Positions 1-10,149 of a stretch of 64,000 nucleotides of DNA are shown piece after piece. A program made the translations under genes and the position numbers. How positions within the stretch are numbered: position 1 is the stretch's first letter; every line of letters begins with the position of its first letter. Where the stretch lies: contig NC_014100.1 in NCBI RefSeq assembly GCF_000092285.1, forward strand, positions 1,302,001 to 1,366,000, in the 5' to 3' direction. The notes beneath the pieces were generated by a model. That model was not told the origin of the DNA, did not search any database, and worked only from the letters and a program-made list of their open reading frames with translations. The stretch comes from Caulobacter segnis ATCC 21756 (GTDB lineage Bacteria > Pseudomonadota > Alphaproteobacteria > Caulobacterales > Caulobacteraceae).

Positions 1-1085
1 TTGTTGGGCGCGCGGTCGACCTTGAAGCTGAAGGGGTCCTCGAACACCGTCTCGTCGCGATTGCCGGACGGATAGGACAGGAACAACCAGTCGCCCTTGG
101 CGATCTTCTTGCCGGCCAGTTCGGCGTCGGCCGTGGCGGTGCGCATGAAGTGCTTCACCGGCGTGACCCAGCGGATCGACTCCTCGATCAGGCCCGAGAT
201 CAGCGACGGGTCGGCCTTGACCTTGGCGAACTGCTCGGGGTTCTCGGCCAGGGCCCACAGCGCTCCGGCGGTGGTCGAGGAGGTCGTGTCGTGGCCGGCC
301 GTGGCGGCGATGATGTAATAGCTCATCGCCTCCAGGTGCCCCATCGGCTCGCCATTGATCTTGCCATTGGCGATCAGGCTGGCCAGGTCGTCGCGCGGCT
401 TGGCGCGGCGGTCCTCGGTGATGGCGTTGAAGTACATCATGAAGTCCATGACCACGGACTGGATGCTGTCGACGCCTTCGCCGGCGTCGGTGATCGTCTT
501 GCCGCTGCGGTTCAGGTCCGGGTCGGCGTTGCCGAACAGCTCCTGGGTCAGTTTCAGCATGCGGGGCTCGTCGCTTTCGGGGACGCCCAGCACCTCCATG
601 ATCACGTGCAGCGGATAAAGGAACGCCACATCGCGGGCGAAATCGCAGCGGTCGCCATGCTCGGCCATCCGGTCGACGAAGCCTCGGGCGATCTCGCGGA
701 TCCGGGCCTCCAGCGCCCGCAGGTTCTGCGGCAGCAGCGCGCCTTGGGTGACCTTGCGGTAGGCGAAGTGGTCGGGGTTATCCATCTGCACCAGCGAGCG
801 GACCAGGTGAGGAGATCCGCCCATCATCTCGCGCACCTTGCGGTCGGCCTCGATCGTGGTCAGCACCGTGGCGCGGTCGCCGTTGTGGAACAGCTCGTTC
901 TGCCGCTCGACCTCCAGGATGTCGGCGTGGCGCGTGACGACCCAGAACGGATCGAAACCCTCGGGCTGGGCGATGTCGAGCGGAGCCTCCCTGCGTAGCC
1001 AGGCGAAGGCCTGATCGACGCGATCGCCGTCGGCGTAGGCGGTGGGGTCGACAATGTCCTTGGCGATGTCGGCGGGGATCGTCAT
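1..1085 (-). CDS. Cytochrome P450 monooxygenase, C-terminal part outside window
   Basis: About 361 codons are visible from an ATG at 1085; the frame is still open at base 1, so the heme-binding cysteine loop lies outside the window. The I-helix oxygen-activation motif AGHDTTSS is near residue 262 (about 280-300) and the K-helix ExxR (EESIR) near residue 300. Both are diagnostic of P450s, and the AGHDTTSS form resembles CYP108-type bacterial enzymes. It would hydroxylate a small hydrophobic substrate in the cytosol using a ferredoxin partner; none is encoded here. It is divergent from the TetR gene at 1171, with a palindrome between them, so TetR control is likely. Substrate unknown. Confidence 0.93.
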   Translation of the reverse strand, partial: MTIPADIAKDIVDPTAYADGDRVDQAFAWLRREAPLDIAQPEGFDPFWVVTRHADILEVERQNELFHNGDRATVLTTIEADRKVREMMGGSPHLVRSLVQMDNPDHFAYRKVTQGALLPQNLRALEARIREIARGFVDRMAEHGDRCDFARDVAFLYPLHVIMEVLGVPESDEPRMLKLTQELFGNADPDLNRSGKTITDAGEGVDSIQSVVMDFMMYFNAITEDRRAKPRDDLASLIANGKINGEPMGHLEAMSYYIIAATAGHDTTSSTTAGALWALAENPEQFAKVKADPSLISGLIEESIRWVTPVKHFMRTATADAELAGKKIAKGDWLFLSYPSGNRDETVFEDPFSFKVDRAPN

Positions 1086-1138
1086 GCAGGCCTCCTGGCT
1101 CCTCCCGAGGATGGCTCTGCGGCCATCTCAATATTTGC

Positions 1139-1152
1139 TTGTTGTCCAACAA
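1139..1152. promoter_or_regulatory. Probable TetR operator between P450 and tetR genes
   Basis: Perfect inverted repeat TTGTTG-TC-CAACAA in the 85-bp divergent intergenic region, extended by outer TT/AA matches at 1135-1136 and 1155-1156. Its place between a TetR-family gene and a catabolic-type enzyme gene suggests an operator controlling both. Binding is inferred. Confidence 0.6.
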
Positions 1153-1170
1153 ATAACTAAGTTCGACAAG

Positions 1171-1794
1171 ATGACATCGTCCCTTAAGGTTCCCGAGCGC
1201 CGCACCCAGTCCGACCGCCGACAGCAGTCGGAGGCCGAACTGCTGCGCGCCGCGGCCGAACTGATCGCCGAGCAGGGTGTGGCGGCGGCCACCTTCGAGA
1301 ACATCGGGCTGCGGGCCGGCTATAGCCGAGGGCTCGTGACCCAGCGCTTCGGCTCCAAGCAGGGGCTGATCGAGGCGTTGATCGCCCGGCTGCAGGCGCG
1401 GCTCGAGGCTCAGATGGACGACCGCCGCCTCGACCAGCTCGACGGTCTGGAGGCGGTGCTGGGCTTCGTCGACGCCTTCCTGACGAACCTGTCGCGGGAC
1501 GGCGAGATGCGGGCCTATTTCGTGCTGCTGGCCGGCGCCGTGGCCGACGTGTCGGAGCTGCGCGCGCCCTTCGCCCTGGCGCACAAGGGCGCCGAGGAGC
1601 GGCTGGAGGCCATGGTCCTGCGCGGCCAGGCCGAGGGCGTGATCCGCAAGGCGCTCAACGCCGACGCGGTCGCCCTGATGGTGGGGTCTTTGCTACTGGG
1701 CCTGTCGACCCAGCTGCTGATCGATCCCGGCATGGACCTGGAGCCCATCCGGGAGACCAGCCTGGCGATGCTGCGCAGCAGCTTCGCCGTTTAG
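1171..1794 (+). CDS. TetR/AcrR family transcriptional regulator
   Basis: 207 aa from the ATG at 1171. A longer frame from 1042 would run back through the palindrome and into the P450 gene, so the downstream start is preferred. The N-terminal TetR domain (about residues 20-66) has the helix-turn-helix at roughly 41-60 (TFENIGLRAGYSRGLVTQRF), followed by the usual KQGLIEALI helix. The C-terminal ligand domain is alpha-helical and not assignable to a ligand. It probably represses the divergent P450 and itself through the palindrome at 1139-1152. Its stop codon overlaps that of the convergent purS gene. Confidence 0.9.
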   Translation: MTSSLKVPERRTQSDRRQQSEAELLRAAAELIAEQGVAAATFENIGLRAGYSRGLVTQRFGSKQGLIEALIARLQARLEAQMDDRRLDQLDGLEAVLGFVDAFLTNLSRDGEMRAYFVLLAGAVADVSELRAPFALAHKGAEERLEAMVLRGQAEGVIRKALNADAVALMVGSLLLGLSTQLLIDPGMDLEPIRETSLAMLRSSFAV

Positions 1795-2030
1795 GCGATA
1801 TCGATGCGGTAGCTTTCGATGACGGTGTTGGCCAGCAGCTTCTCGCACATGGCCTTGACCTCGGCCTTGGCCTTTTCGGCGTCGGTCTCGGCCAGGTCGA
1901 ACTCGATCACGCGGCCGACACGGGCGTCCTTGACCGAGGGCCAGCCCAGACCATGCAGGGCGTTCTCGACGGCCTTGCCCTGGACGTCGAGCACGCCGGG
2001 CTTCAGGAACACGTGGACGGTGGCTTTCAC
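1791..2030 (-). CDS. purS: Phosphoribosylformylglycinamidine synthase, PurS subunit
   Basis: 79 aa. PurS is the small structural subunit of the PurS-PurQ-PurL FGAM synthase (fourth step of de novo purine synthesis); it bridges the glutaminase and synthetase subunits. The protein starts KATVHVFLKPGVLDVQGKA and contains RVGRVIEFDL, both typical of PurS. I chose the GTG at 2030 because a GGAG lies about 8 nt upstream and it gives the family-typical N terminus; an ATG at 2045 would add five residues. It lies downstream of purC on the same strand. purQ and purL are not next to it: the TetR gene converges on its 3' end. Confidence 0.9.
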   Translation of the reverse strand: MKATVHVFLKPGVLDVQGKAVENALHGLGWPSVKDARVGRVIEFDLAETDAEKAKAEVKAMCEKLLANTVIESYRIDIA

Positions 2031-2034
2031 TCTA

Positions 2035-2182
2035 AATCTCCTCACCCGTGGAACGGGGGAGGGGGACCGCGAAGCGGTGGAGGGGGCGTCGCCCAGCCAT
2101 CCATCGCATCGGGCTTTGCGCCCCCTCCGTCACGCGGCCGCGCCGCGCGCCACCTCCCCCGCGCGCGGGGGAGGATAACCCA
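2035..2182. repeat. Intergenic imperfect palindromic repeat (GGAGGGGG/CCCCCTCC type)
   Basis: Between purC and purS lies a block with nested inverted repeats: outer CTCACCC.../...GGGGGAG arms, an inner GGAGGGGGCG/CGCCCCCTCC pair, and the closing hairpin CTCCCCCGCGCGCGGGGGAG at about 2155-2174. The same architecture recurs at 7064-7176 and, with more divergence, at 36191-36313. This fits a dispersed non-coding repeat family. In RNA it would fold into a large structure separating purC from purS. Confidence 0.7.
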
Positions 2183-2185
2183 AGC

Positions 2186-2944
<759 letters not shown>

Positions 2945-3209
2945 GGCTCTCGTCGAGGCCCTTTTTGGAAGCGCGCGCCGCCTTACCCGGAAAAACTTCC
3001 CGAGAAACGAAAAGCGCGCGCGGCGGATAGCTGCGCGCGGCTTTCGACTCAAGGCCGCTCACTAAAAAATGTCCGTCGGAACCTACCCGAATGAACGCTT
3101 ACGCGCAAACAAAGGCGCGGAGTTTGGTTTATGGTGAGGCCAGAAACGCCGCCTCGGGACGATCCCGAGATTGCGGATGGAAGCGGCACGATATATGCAG
3201 CCGCCGTAG

Positions 3210-3257
3210 GAGCATGATAGCCGAAAGTGGACGCCGGTTTTGGCGACCATCATGCTC
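3210..3257. repeat. Dispersed alphaproteobacterial palindromic element (GAGCATGAT...ATCATGCTC)
   Basis: Nine-bp perfect arms GAGCATGAT (3210-3218) and ATCATGCTC (3249-3257) enclose CCGAAAGTGGACGCCGGTTTTGG, itself partly self-complementary. From memory, closely similar elements (gagcatgatgccgaaa...) are abundant between genes of rhizobia and Caulobacter relatives. It lies upstream of the DUF1476 gene. The 388-bp gap 2945-3332 contains this element and the hairpin at 3276-3313; I see no gene there. Confidence 0.7.
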
Positions 3258-3275
3258 AAAATGTTTAGAATTAGA

Positions 3276-3313
3276 GCTTGCGTGGCCAGATCGATGGATT
3301 TGGCCACGCAAGC
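3276..3313. repeat. Perfect 13-bp hairpin upstream of the DUF1476 gene
   Basis: Arms GCTTGCGTGGCCA (3276-3288) and TGGCCACGCAAGC (3301-3313) are perfectly complementary around a 12-nt loop. The hairpin starts 18 bp after the dispersed palindrome and ends 19 bp before the ATG at 3333, so it would lie in the 5' leader and could affect translation or mRNA stability. There is no T-run, so it is not an obvious terminator. Confidence 0.7.
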
Positions 3314-3332
3314 GGGCGACTTTGGGGCCTTC

Positions 3333-3650
3333 ATGACCACCTTCGACGAACGCGAGCAGGGTTTCGAACGTAAGTTCGCGCTGGACCAGGAACTGGAATT
3401 CAAGGCGGCCGCGCGCCGCAACCGCCTTCTGGGCGAGTGGGCGGCTGGCCTGATGGGCCTGGCGACCGCCGAGGAATACGCGCGCGCCGTGGTCAAGTCC
3501 GACTTCGAACAGCCGGGCGACGACGACGTTTTCCGTAAGGTTTACGAGGACTTGAAGGGTTCTGGCGTCTCGATCGGCGAAGGCGAGGTCCGCATGAAGA
3601 TGGCCGAGCTGCTGGCTCAGGCCCGCGAGCAGATCAAGGCCGGCGAATAA
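3333..3650 (+). CDS. DUF1476 protein, F1-ATPase zeta-type inhibitor subunit
   Basis: 105 aa from the ATG at 3333 (TTFDEREQGFERKFALDQE). The DEREQGFE.KFA.D.EL.FK..ARRN..LG.WAA pattern is the DUF1476 signature. The family includes the zeta subunit of alphaproteobacterial F1Fo-ATP synthase (first described in Paracoccus), whose N terminus inhibits ATP hydrolysis. It is predicted to be a helical cytosolic protein. It stands alone, with a strong terminator at 3677-3701. An upstream in-frame start at 3240 would cross the hairpin and the repeat and is unlikely. Confidence 0.9.
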   Translation: MTTFDEREQGFERKFALDQELEFKAAARRNRLLGEWAAGLMGLATAEEYARAVVKSDFEQPGDDDVFRKVYEDLKGSGVSIGEGEVRMKMAELLAQAREQIKAGE

Positions 3651-3676
3651 GCGCTCCGGTCATTCCCGGATGAATG

Positions 3677-3701
3677 GGCCGCCCCTCGGGGCGGCCTTTT
3701 T
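3677..3701 (+). terminator. Rho-independent terminator after DUF1476 gene
   Basis: GGCCGCCCC-TC-GGGGCGGCC, a perfect 9-bp stem with a two-base centre, followed by TTTTT, 27 bp after the stop codon. Confidence 0.9.
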
Positions 3702-3960
3702 CATGCCCGCTCGCCGTCCGGGACAGCGTTCGATTTATTCTAAAATCACTCCAGGTTGAGCCGGGAGGCGCCACACCCGCGCAAAGCCTTGTCTCGTGCG
3801 GAATTGGTTAACGACCTTAGGCGAGCTCCGGATCAATTCGCACGTCCTGGTTGTTAGAAATCCAGATTTCCGCCCAGGTTTTATCTGGCGTCTCCACCGC
3901 GAAAGCTCAATGTGCCGGCCGGCGACCGTCAGGGTCGCTTCCAAGCAGGGAGAACGTCCA
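3702..3960. other. Intergenic region upstream of the DUF1842 gene
   Basis: No gene is seen. The stretch has locally AT-richer patches (cgatttattctaaaatcac near 3731; ggttgttagaaatccag near 3850) that could hold the promoter of the next gene. An AGGGAGA ribosome-binding site (about 3947-3953) precedes the ATG at 3961. Confidence 0.5.
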
Positions 3961-4383
3961 ATGACTGCGGAAGTCGGTACGCTTCACACCCAAAAGACCG
4001 CCAGCGATGTGCTGGGTCTGTATTTCGTCAAGGCGGTGGTCGGCAACGCCGGCACCCCGGGCGCCCCGTTGGTCAATCTGGCGCTGTCGGTGCAGGCCGC
4101 CTCGGGTCATGTGGCCGGCATCGCGGAGATCACCCAGGCGGTGCCCGGCGGCAACCACCGGTTCCCCGTGACGGGCCAGATCTATCAGACCGGCTTTGGT
4201 CCCAACCACCAGCTGGTCTCGCTGCAGGGCGAGTTCGTCTACTCGGTCCCGCCGCCGGCGATCGGCTCGTTCCTGGCCAATTTCACCGCCGCCCTGTCTG
4301 TGGACCAGCAGTGGAACGGCTCGGGCGGCTTCAACTATGTGACGACCCACGTGGAGAACGTGCCGGTCAAGAATATCGCCTAA
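3961..4383 (+). CDS. DUF1842-like protein of unknown function
   Basis: 140 aa. The start at 3961 is chosen for the AGGGAGA 7 nt upstream; longer frames from 3796 or 3910 add non-conserved basic residues. The pattern LYFVKAVVGNAGTPGAP, then VAGIAEITQAV and a predicted beta-rich remainder, resembles the DUF1842 family (small all-beta proteins of unknown role). There is no signal peptide or membrane segment. It is a single-gene unit flanked by terminators at 3677-3701 and 4400-4434. Family assignment is from memory of the motif and moderately certain. Confidence 0.7.
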   Translation: MTAEVGTLHTQKTASDVLGLYFVKAVVGNAGTPGAPLVNLALSVQAASGHVAGIAEITQAVPGGNHRFPVTGQIYQTGFGPNHQLVSLQGEFVYSVPPPAIGSFLANFTAALSVDQQWNGSGGFNYVTTHVENVPVKNIA

Positions 4384-4399
4384 CCTTCCCAGGCGCCTG

Positions 4400-4434
4400 G
4401 CCCGCGTCGTCGAAGCCGGCGGCGCGGGCTTTTT
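4400..4434 (+). terminator. Rho-independent terminator after the DUF1842 gene
   Basis: GCCCGCG (4400-4406) pairs with CGCGGGC (4423-4429), followed by TTTTT. It lies 16 bp after the stop codon and just before the convergent glycosylase gene. Confidence 0.8.
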
Positions 4435-4443
4435 GCTTCTTCG

Positions 4444-4950
4444 CTATTGCGGGGGAATGGGCCCGACGAAGGGGCGAAGCTGACGCCAGGCTTGCGCCTT
4501 CTCCGCGAAGCTTCGCGCGGCGTGAGCCGGAGACGAGGAGGGCAGGGCCAGGGTCGGGATCCGCCCACCGATCAGCCGCTCGCCCAGCTTGGCCGCCGCG
4601 CCGCCGTTGAACGCCACGACTCTTAGGGCCGGCAAGGTCTGGATCAGCGCCAAAAGGTCGTTCGCCGCGGGCGCGCGAATGGCGGCGTCCAGGCTTCCTG
4701 GGCGCTGCGCCTCGGCGATGACGTCCCAGAGGCCGACGCCATGCGTCTTGAGGACGACCAGCCGGCCTTCGTAGTCCAGGGCGACAAGCGGCGAGTCCAG
4801 TACCTGCTCCATGAGGCGCCAGAAGGCGTTCCGGGGATGGCCGTAGTACTGACGCGCGGCCAGTGAAGCCTCGCCCGGGAGACTGCCCAGGATCAGGACG
4901 CGGGCGTCCGCGTCGACGACCGGCGGGAAGCCGCGCTTAACCGCCGCCAT
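4444..4950 (-). CDS. DNA-deoxyinosine glycosylase (uracil-DNA glycosylase superfamily, family 6)
   Basis: 168 aa. It has the family-6 (HDG) active-site region LILGSLPGEASL followed by ARQYYGHPRNAFW, and the C-terminal PSSSPAHA loop that corresponds to the second UDG motif. Enzymes of this family excise hypoxanthine (and sometimes uracil or xanthine) from DNA as the first step of base excision repair. Its start overlaps the end of the 2OG-oxygenase gene by 14 bp, so it is probably translated from the purB-2OG mRNA. A purine-biosynthesis operon containing a deaminated-purine repair enzyme makes functional sense, though that link is inference. Confidence 0.85.
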   Translation of the reverse strand: MAAVKRGFPPVVDADARVLILGSLPGEASLAARQYYGHPRNAFWRLMEQVLDSPLVALDYEGRLVVLKTHGVGLWDVIAEAQRPGSLDAAIRAPAANDLLALIQTLPALRVVAFNGGAAAKLGERLIGGRIPTLALPSSSPAHAARSFAEKAQAWRQLRPFVGPIPPQ

Positions 4951-5680
4951 GGGGTGGATCGTTCCTCAGCCAGCCGGTGACCGTCAGGCGCAGCGCGCCG
5001 GCATAGGGCGCCACGGGCGCGACCGAATGGACGCGGGGCACGCGGAACAGGGTCAGGGTGTTGAACGCCGGCGCATAGCCGCGCTCGACATCGCCCTGGG
5101 CGTCGTGGAACAGCAATTGCCCGCCCCAGTCCGGACGCCAGCTCCGCGTCAGGCCCAGGGTGTAGGCGGCCAGGCGCTCGCCCACGCCGGTGTCGTCGTG
5201 CAGCGTCAGGAAGTCTCCAGGGCGATAGCAGGTGGCTTGGCCGTCGATCTTGGTGACGGTCGTCTCGCCCGTCACGGCCGAGCAGAAGCCGATATACGCC
5301 TCGCTGTTCAGAAACTCGGTGAGGGCGTGGATCGGATGGCCCGGATCGCGGCCGGCGATGTAGGCGTCGATCATCGGATAGCCGAGATAGACATAGGCGA
5401 AGCCGTTGCGGGCCCTGGCCGTGGCCGCGTGAAGCCGTCCCGCCACCACCTCGCCGCCCAAGGCCTGTCGGCGTTCGCGGTCCATCACGTCGGCCTTGCC
5501 CCGCTCGTCGGAGCAGATGATGTCCCAGTCGATGGTCTGTTCGAGGATGCCCGCCAGGCGGTCGACCACGGCGGGCTCGAAGACGTCCGGGATACGCGCC
5601 ACGCCTTCGCGGGCGTAGGCGGCCGCGAAGGCCGCCGGATCGAGCGCCGGGTTCAGGCGCAGGATCGGCGCGTCGTCCAA
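4937..5680 (-). CDS. 2OG-Fe(II) oxygenase family protein (prolyl hydroxylase-like)
   Basis: 247 aa from a TTG at 5680, four bases after the purB stop, with GAGGGCG as a plausible ribosome-binding site inside the purB end. Fe(II) ligands: His161-x-Asp163 (TLHDDTG) and distal His218 (RVHSV); Arg231 is placed to bind 2-oxoglutarate. The segment CYRPGDFLTLHDD followed later by DWGGQLLF is typical of prolyl-4-hydroxylase/Ofd1-like dioxygenases. Target unknown; it could hydroxylate a protein or a free small molecule. It is coupled between purB and the deoxyinosine glycosylase gene. Confidence 0.85.
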   Translation of the reverse strand: MDDAPILRLNPALDPAAFAAAYAREGVARIPDVFEPAVVDRLAGILEQTIDWDIICSDERGKADVMDRERRQALGGEVVAGRLHAATARARNGFAYVYLGYPMIDAYIAGRDPGHPIHALTEFLNSEAYIGFCSAVTGETTVTKIDGQATCYRPGDFLTLHDDTGVGERLAAYTLGLTRSWRPDWGGQLLFHDAQGDVERGYAPAFNTLTLFRVPRVHSVAPVAPYAGALRLTVTGWLRNDPPHGGG

Positions 5681-5684
5681 GGTC

Positions 5685-6995
<1,311 letters not shown>

Positions 6996-7063
6996 GCGCG
7001 GGCGTTTCGGCCCGACCGCTCCGGGAGTCAAGGGAAGAGGGTTATTACTTAGCGCGGAATAGA

Positions 7064-7176
7064 TCCTCCCCCGCGACGCGGGGAGGTGGCCCAGAGGGTC
7101 GGAGGGGGCTAGCTCCGCCAAAGTCCAGCTTGCCCCCTCAGTCGCTCCGCGACAGCTCCCCCGCCTCGCGGGGGAG
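7064..7176. repeat. Second copy of the intergenic palindromic repeat
   Basis: It opens with the hairpin CTCCCCCGCGACGCGGGGAG, continues with GAGGGGGC and GCCCCCTC as an inner pair, and closes with CTCCCCCGCCTCGCGGGGGAG. The nested layout matches 2035-2182. It sits between purB and the MFS gene and is non-coding. Confidence 0.7.
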
Positions 7177-7185
7177 CATCTTCGA

Positions 7186-8690
7186 TCAGGCCCCCGTCCG
7201 CTCCCGCATGTGCTTGACCAGCCCGATGGCCGCCAGGGCGTAGTGGACGCCGGCCCAGGCATAGAAGCACAGCGAGACGATGATGCCCTGCTGGGTCGAC
7301 CGGGCGACCGCGCCAGCGCAGGCCATGGCCAGCTCTGGGGCGGAGCCCTTGGGCGCCACGCCGCCGGGGCATGTGGCGCCGAAGTTGACCGGGCCCGGAT
7401 CGCCGAACGATCCGACCAGCGCGTGCAGGACGCCGGTGGAGCCCGGGTTGTTGAAGTTGAACTGGGCCAGGTGGTCGATCAGCCAGCCCGTGAAGACCGG
7501 TCCGCCGCCCAGGGCGATCAGGTTGAGGAAGAAGAACAGCAGGGCCGTCGCGGTGGCTCGCCGGCGCGGCTCGACCGAGTTCTGCACCACGGCGAAGGTC
7601 GGCGCGAGGTAGGTGTAGTGGAAGATGCCTGGGATCAGCAGGATCAGGGCGGTGGTCTGCCAGTTCGTCTGCAGATAGGCGCTGATATAGATCGGCGTGG
7701 CGATCAGCAGGCCGATGGCGGGCGTCAGGGCGTACCACTTGGCGCTCTTCTTGCCGGCCCAGTCGGACAGGAAGCCGCCGACAAGGGTGCCGATCCCCGC
7801 CGAGAAGCCCATGATCAGGCCCGTGATCAGCCCGACCTGCGCCAGGCCAAGACCATAGGTCCGCACGAAATAGGGCGGCACGAACGCGCCCGAGCCGTAT
7901 GAGCCGAACGAGGCGATCGTCACGCCCAGCACCATGTGCAGCACCGGCCACTTGCCGAACAGCACCTTGGTCACGGCCCAGAGCTCGGAGAACTCCTGGG
8001 CCATCGAGAAGCCGGGCTTGGCGGCGGGTTCGACGACCAGGCCCTCGGCCTCGATCGGGCGCTCGACGATCTCCGAATGACCGCGCGGCGGCTCCTTGAC
8101 CACCAGCTTGACGATGAGCGCCAGGAGGACGCCGGGCAGGCCGACGATGACGAAGGCCACGCGCCAGCTGAACTCCTGGGCCAGCCAGCCGCCTGCCACC
8201 GCGCCGAACATCGTGCCAAGCGGGATGCCGAACGAATAGATCGACAAGGCCGAGGCGCGCTTCTTGGGCTCGAAATAGTCGCTGATCAGCGAGTGGCTGG
8301 GCGGCGAGCAGCCGGCCTCGCCGACGCCGACGCCGAAGCGGAACAGGGCCAGCTGGGCGAAGTTGGCGGCCGCCCCGCACAAGGCGGTAAAGCCCGACCA
8401 GACCACTAGCGACACCGAGATGATGGTGACGCGGTTGTAGCGCTCGGCCAGCCGCGCGATCGGAATGCCCAGGATCGTGTAGAGCAGGGCGAAATATAGC
8501 CCCCCCAGCAAGCCCAGCTGGGGGTGTCGGTCAGCTTGAGGTCGACCTTGATGGCCTGACCGATGACGGCGATGATCGTCCGATCGATGAAGTTGAACGT
8601 GTAGGTCGCCAGCAGAAGTCCGAGGACCGCGGCCTTGTAACCGTTCGAGTAAAGCGGCCCATCGCCGCCGGACGCACGCGCGTCGGCCAT
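7186..8690 (-). pseudogene. MFS transporter (spinster-like) with a frameshift near its N terminus
   Basis: The frame from the ATG at 8690 (ADARASGGDGPLYSNGYKAA) encodes the first transmembrane helix and runs to KVDLKLTDT; the remaining helices are in a second frame beginning QLGLLGGLYFALLYTILG and ending at 7186. The break is at a G5 run (8520-8524): two extra bases, or one missing base, would rejoin the frames, and the paralogue at 8796-10136 reads LADWQLG across this point. Joined, it is about 500 aa with 12 predicted helices. Substrate unknown. Either a real disruption or a homopolymer sequencing error. Confidence 0.8.
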
Positions 8691-8707
8691 CCTGACTCTC
8701 TCCCTTC

Positions 8708-8729
8708 AAACATTTGTTCTAATTCTTGA
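8708..8729. promoter_or_regulatory. Motif shared with the second MFS gene (AACATTTGTTCTAAT-nn-TTGA)
   Basis: It lies 18 bp upstream of the MFS start and matches 10151-10171 at 19 of 21 positions. Its core AACA-TT-TGTT is an inverted repeat, so it may be an operator in the promoter or leader. Confidence 0.55.
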
Positions 8730-8795
8730 AGGGACTGTGACGGAGCGGAAGCCAAAGCGCCAGGGGCTAAATTCCGGCCCCCGACGCCCTTGATC

Positions 8796-10136
8796 TCAGG
8801 ACACCATGTCGGCCGCGATCGTGCGGCGCGCGCGCCAGAACAGCCCGAACGACACCACGCCCATAAGGGCCGAGACGATCAGCGCCCAGCGAACGCCCTC
8901 GGCCGATCCCATGCCCAGCGGGCCGGCGAACAGGTCGCTCAGCAGGCCCACGCCCAGCGGGCCAAGACCCAGACCGATCAGGTTGATGATGAACAGCAGC
9001 ACGGCGGCGGTCGTGGCGCGCATGGCCGGATCGACGATGCTCTGGGCGGTGGCGTAGACGGGGCCGTACCACAGGGCGCCGAGCAGGTAGTAGGGGACCA
9101 GCAGGATCAGGGCTGGAACGGCGCCGGGCAGGTTGATGGCGGCGATGTAAGCGGGAACCGCCACCAGGGACGCGAGCGCGGGGGCGATGACGTAGGCCCT
9201 GATATCCTTGGAGCCGTAGCGATCGGCGATCACCCCGCCCAGCCAGGCGCCGACGACGCCGGCCGTGCCGCCCATCAGGCCCAGCGACAGGCCCAGGAAA
9301 CCGGCGGACTTCAGACCGAATTGGGCCGCGAGGCTGGCGAGCTCGGCCGTGTGGTTGCGGAAGAAGAACGACGCGGTGAACGGCGCCTGGCCATAGCCGA
9401 TGAAGGCCTTGATCGCCGCGGCCAGGGCCACCAGCCAGAACGTCTTCTTGGCCATCAGCACGGCCAGCGCGGCGCCGAAGCCGATGGGCTGGGCGGCGCG
9501 GGCGGCGAGGTCGGCGGCGAGCCTTTTGCGTGGCTCGACCAGGGTGAGGGCGGCGATGATCGCGAACACCACGCCCGGCGCACCGGCGACCATGAACGCC
9601 ACGCGCCATCCATAGGCGTCGGCCACCAGTCCGCCCATCGCCATGCCGACCAGCGTGCCCAGCGGAGTGCCGATCGAATAGAAGGCGATGGCGCTGGCGC
9701 GCTTCTCCTTGGGGACATAGTCGGTGATCAGCGAGTGGGCGGGCGGGGTGCAGCCGGCCTCGCCAATGCCGACGCCGATGCGGGCCAGGATCAGGTGCCA
9801 GAAGTTCTGGGCGAAGCCGCACAGCACGGTGAAGGCGCTCCAGGCGGCCACCGAGCCGGCGATGATCAGCGGCCGGTTCTTGCGTTCGGCCAGGCGCGCG
9901 ATCGGGATGCCCAGCACGGTGTAGAAGATCGCGAAGGCCAGGCCCGTCATCATGCCCAGCTGCCAGTCGGCCAGGCCCAGTTCCTGCTTGATCGGTTCGG
10001 CCAGGATGTTGACCACCTGACGGTCCAGGAAATTCAGGGTGTAGATGATCAGCAGCACCCAGAGCGCGTAGCGCCGGTAGGCGGTCGACACCGGCGCGAT
10101 CAGGGGCGATCCGGTGGGCGCGGCGTCCTTGGCCAT
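8796..10136 (-). CDS. MFS transporter, spinster-like
   Basis: 446 aa from the ATG at 10136 with a GAGGGAGAG ribosome-binding site upstream. About 12 hydrophobic helices; NFLDRQVVNIL in helix 1 and GIPIARLAERKNR in the loop between helices 2 and 3 are typical of the spinster-like MFS subgroup, as is GEAGCTPPAHSLITDYV. It belongs to the same family as the adjacent frameshifted transporter (7186-8690), and both carry the same short upstream motif. Such transporters in Caulobacterales often move small organic or lipid-like solutes, but the substrate cannot be told from sequence. Confidence 0.92.
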   Translation of the reverse strand: MAKDAAPTGSPLIAPVSTAYRRYALWVLLIIYTLNFLDRQVVNILAEPIKQELGLADWQLGMMTGLAFAIFYTVLGIPIARLAERKNRPLIIAGSVAAWSAFTVLCGFAQNFWHLILARIGVGIGEAGCTPPAHSLITDYVPKEKRASAIAFYSIGTPLGTLVGMAMGGLVADAYGWRVAFMVAGAPGVVFAIIAALTLVEPRKRLAADLAARAAQPIGFGAALAVLMAKKTFWLVALAAAIKAFIGYGQAPFTASFFFRNHTAELASLAAQFGLKSAGFLGLSLGLMGGTAGVVGAWLGGVIADRYGSKDIRAYVIAPALASLVAVPAYIAAINLPGAVPALILLVPYYLLGALWYGPVYATAQSIVDPAMRATTAAVLLFIINLIGLGLGPLGVGLLSDLFAGPLGMGSAEGVRWALIVSALMGVVSFGLFWRARRTIAADMVS

Positions 10137-10149
10137 GCGTCTCTCCCTC

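Noticed and set aside
150..998. A long forward frame (282 aa) opposite the P450 gene
   Set aside because: It is the complement of a clear P450 with I-helix and ExxR motifs; high GC gives long antisense frames.
1042..1170. Longer start for the TetR gene
   Set aside because: It would run through the operator palindrome and into the divergent P450 gene; the ATG at 1171 fits the family.
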